Shown: positions 62,807 to 64,000 of the stretch, in pieces
How positions within the stretch are numbered: position 1 is the first letter of the stretch
Layout of the letters: each line of letters starts with the position of its first letter
DNA from: Sphingopyxis sp. DBS4
Lineage (GTDB): Bacteria; Pseudomonadota; Alphaproteobacteria; Sphingomonadales; Sphingomonadaceae
Direction of reading: 5' to 3'
Assembly: GCF_024628865.1 (NCBI RefSeq)
Contig: NZ_CP102384.1
Location: 2,119,001 to 2,183,000, forward strand
DNA length: 64,000 nt
The notes under the pieces: model-generated
Databases searched by the model: none
The model's input: only the letters and a program-made list of their open reading frames with translations
Told to the model about the DNA's origin: nothing
Translations under genes and position numbers: made by a program

Positions 62807-63597
62807 TGCTTCGGGACATGACCATGACCATCGAGGAAACGTCGGCCGGCCCGGTCGCCCTTTACAGCGGCGGCGCGGGCACCCGCCCGTTGGTTCTGCT
62901 GCATGGCAACGGCCATTCGATCCATGAATTCGATCGCATCGTCCCGCTGCTGGCCGACCAATATAAGCTGCTCGGCTGGGATATGCCGGGTCATGGGGCG
63001 TCGAACGCCGCGCGCTCCAACCTTTCGATCGACGAGCGGGCGGCGCTGCTCGGCGACATGCTGGCCGGGCGAACGCAGGAACCGGCCGTTCTGGTCGGCA
63101 CCTCGATCGGCGCTTTCATTGCCGCCGCGCTCGCCGTTCAAAGACCGAACCAGGTCGCGGCGCTGCTCCTGGTCGAAATGCAGGTGCGCGATCGGGCCTG
63201 GTGGGATGCAGCATGGCCGTTGGTGAACCGGATGTTCGGCGTTCCCCGACAGGATTTCGATGCGGTTCAGGCCCGGCTTTGTTCACCGCTCGACGACGCT
63301 CTTCTCGGACGGTGGAACGCCGATCGCGAGCAAGCCGGCGCGGAATCGATGATCGCCGCCATGGAAGCCATTCGCGATCATGATGCGGCGGCAACGCTGA
63401 GCGCGCTGACCGTCCCGACGCATTTCCTGTTCGGAGAAAAAGGTCCGGCAGCCGACTGCATCGAGGCCGCGCGGCAGTGCACCCCCCATGCCGGTTGCGG
63501 AGTGATCCCGGGGGCCGGACATTTCGTGTCGATCGACCAGCCGGAGTCTTTCGCGGCGGCGGTCGCCGGCATGTTCCGCGGGCGAGGAGTATGCTGA
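62806..63597 (+). CDS. Alpha/beta-hydrolase
   Basis: 263 residues from ATG 62806; TGATG overlap with the flavoprotein stop. Nucleophile Ser in VLVGTSIGAFIAAALA (GTSIG), HGNGHSIHEFDRIV as oxyanion strand, acid in FLFGEKGPAADCIEAA region and His in IPGAGHFVSIDQPESFAAAV. Probably cleaves an ester, lactone or C-C bond of a pathway intermediate (MhpC/HsaD type possible). Coupled to neighbours at both ends. Confidence 0.88.
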   Translation: MLRDMTMTIEETSAGPVALYSGGAGTRPLVLLHGNGHSIHEFDRIVPLLADQYKLLGWDMPGHGASNAARSNLSIDERAALLGDMLAGRTQEPAVLVGTSIGAFIAAALAVQRPNQVAALLLVEMQVRDRAWWDAAWPLVNRMFGVPRQDFDAVQARLCSPLDDALLGRWNADREQAGAESMIAAMEAIRDHDAAATLSALTVPTHFLFGEKGPAADCIEAARQCTPHAGCGVIPGAGHFVSIDQPESFAAAVAGMFRGRGVC

Positions 63598-64000
63598 TGT
63601 CGCTCGATTTCCTCTCCTTCCCGGTCGGCAGCGCGGCGATCGTCACGGGCGCCGCCAGCGGAATCGGCGCCGCGACGGCACAGATGCTCTGCGCCGCCGA
63701 TGTGACGGTGATCGGCATCGATATCGACGCCGATCGCCTTCATTCCCTGGGCCTCGGCCCGACCTTCCACCCCTATGTTCTCGACACCGGCCAGCCCGAC
63801 GAGGTTGGCGACCATATCGGCAGGATTGCGGCCCGCCACGGCCCGATCGCACATCTGGTGAACAACGCGGGACCGCCGTCCTCCCTGCCCCTGAGCATCG
63901 AAGAGGGGCTGGCGCAGACCGCGGGCAGCGTCCAGCGCGTTACCGCCGCATGGATGGCGAGCCTGCCTGCGGACTCCGTTCACGCCAGTCTGGTCAATGT
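63597..64000 (+). CDS. Short-chain dehydrogenase/reductase, cut by window end
   Basis: 134 residues seen. ATG 63597 overlaps the hydrolase TGA (TGATG) with GAGGAG 8 bases upstream; ATG 63591 is too close. NAD(P) site AAIVTGAASGIGAATAQMLC, acidic Asp-Ile-Asp after strand 2 (favouring NAD), and HLVNNAGPPSSLPLSI. The active-site Ser/Tyr/Lys lie beyond the window. Presumably a hydroxy/keto step in the same pathway as the KstD-like enzyme. Confidence 0.92.
   Translation, partial: MSLDFLSFPVGSAAIVTGAASGIGAATAQMLCAADVTVIGIDIDADRLHSLGLGPTFHPYVLDTGQPDEVGDHIGRIAARHGPIAHLVNNAGPPSSLPLSIEEGLAQTAGSVQRVTAAWMASLPADSVHASLVN

Overview
The window looks like chromosomal DNA of an alphaproteobacterium of the Sphingomonadales (Sphingopyxis / Sphingomonas type). 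This rests on high GC, GTG and TTG starts with clear Shine-Dalgarno (SD) sequences, TonB-dependent receptors, small palindromic repeats and the overall gene content. It is an inference from sequence; no database was searched.

Layout. (1) 1-5.8 kb: the end of a glutathione S-transferase, an IS21-type istB remnant, and a probable citrate locus. In the citrate locus a CitMHS transporter and a TonB-dependent receptor are reduced to fused fragments, while a TctDE-like two-component system and a divergent lipoprotein binding protein stay intact. (2) 6-10.9 kb: an EF-hand protein with an OmpR-type two-component system, a DUF1328 membrane protein and an alpha/beta-hydrolase-OsmC fusion. (3) 10.9-13.4 kb: tRNA-Gly(TCC), an IS3-family element with a canonical GGGAAAC slippery site, and the right end of an integrative conjugative element (ICE): trbI fragment, DUF2274 gene, excisionase-like HTH gene and end repeats. 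(4) 13.5-30.2 kb: an accessory stress island with KatE-type catalase, an FAD oxidoreductase, a Kef-type antiporter, a glycosyltransferase-GH130 operon, extra copies of IF-1 and a cold-shock protein, and many very small proteins. Among these are three members of a family marked by YHHQMA and two members of an MbcA/ParS-like family. Four of its transcription units share a leader motif ending in a hairpin that covers the SD. (5) 30.7-33.4 kb: a 5'-truncated reverse transcriptase, an IS5/IS427-type element in its stop codon, a traG fragment, and a second copy of the same ICE end. (6) 33.5-40.7 kb: a czc-type heavy-metal efflux operon. (7) 40.9-49.8 kb: ordinary chromosomal genes (dinB, prfC, enoyl-CoA hydratase, HD protein, Rrf2 regulator, CPA2 antiporter) separated by palindromic repeats. 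(8) 50-64 kb: a catabolic cluster with two paralogous FadR-type regulators, GPH-family transporter, TonB receptor, amidohydrolase, CoA-transferase, acyl-CoA dehydrogenase, flavin reductase, a ketosteroid-dehydrogenase-like flavoprotein, alpha/beta hydrolase and an SDR cut by the window edge. Several promoters there carry a similar AT-rich box.

The two things most worth following up are the shared SD-covering leader of the stress island with its uncharacterised small-protein families, and the catabolic cluster with its candidate operator. No complete CRISPR array, rRNA gene or intact defence system was found.
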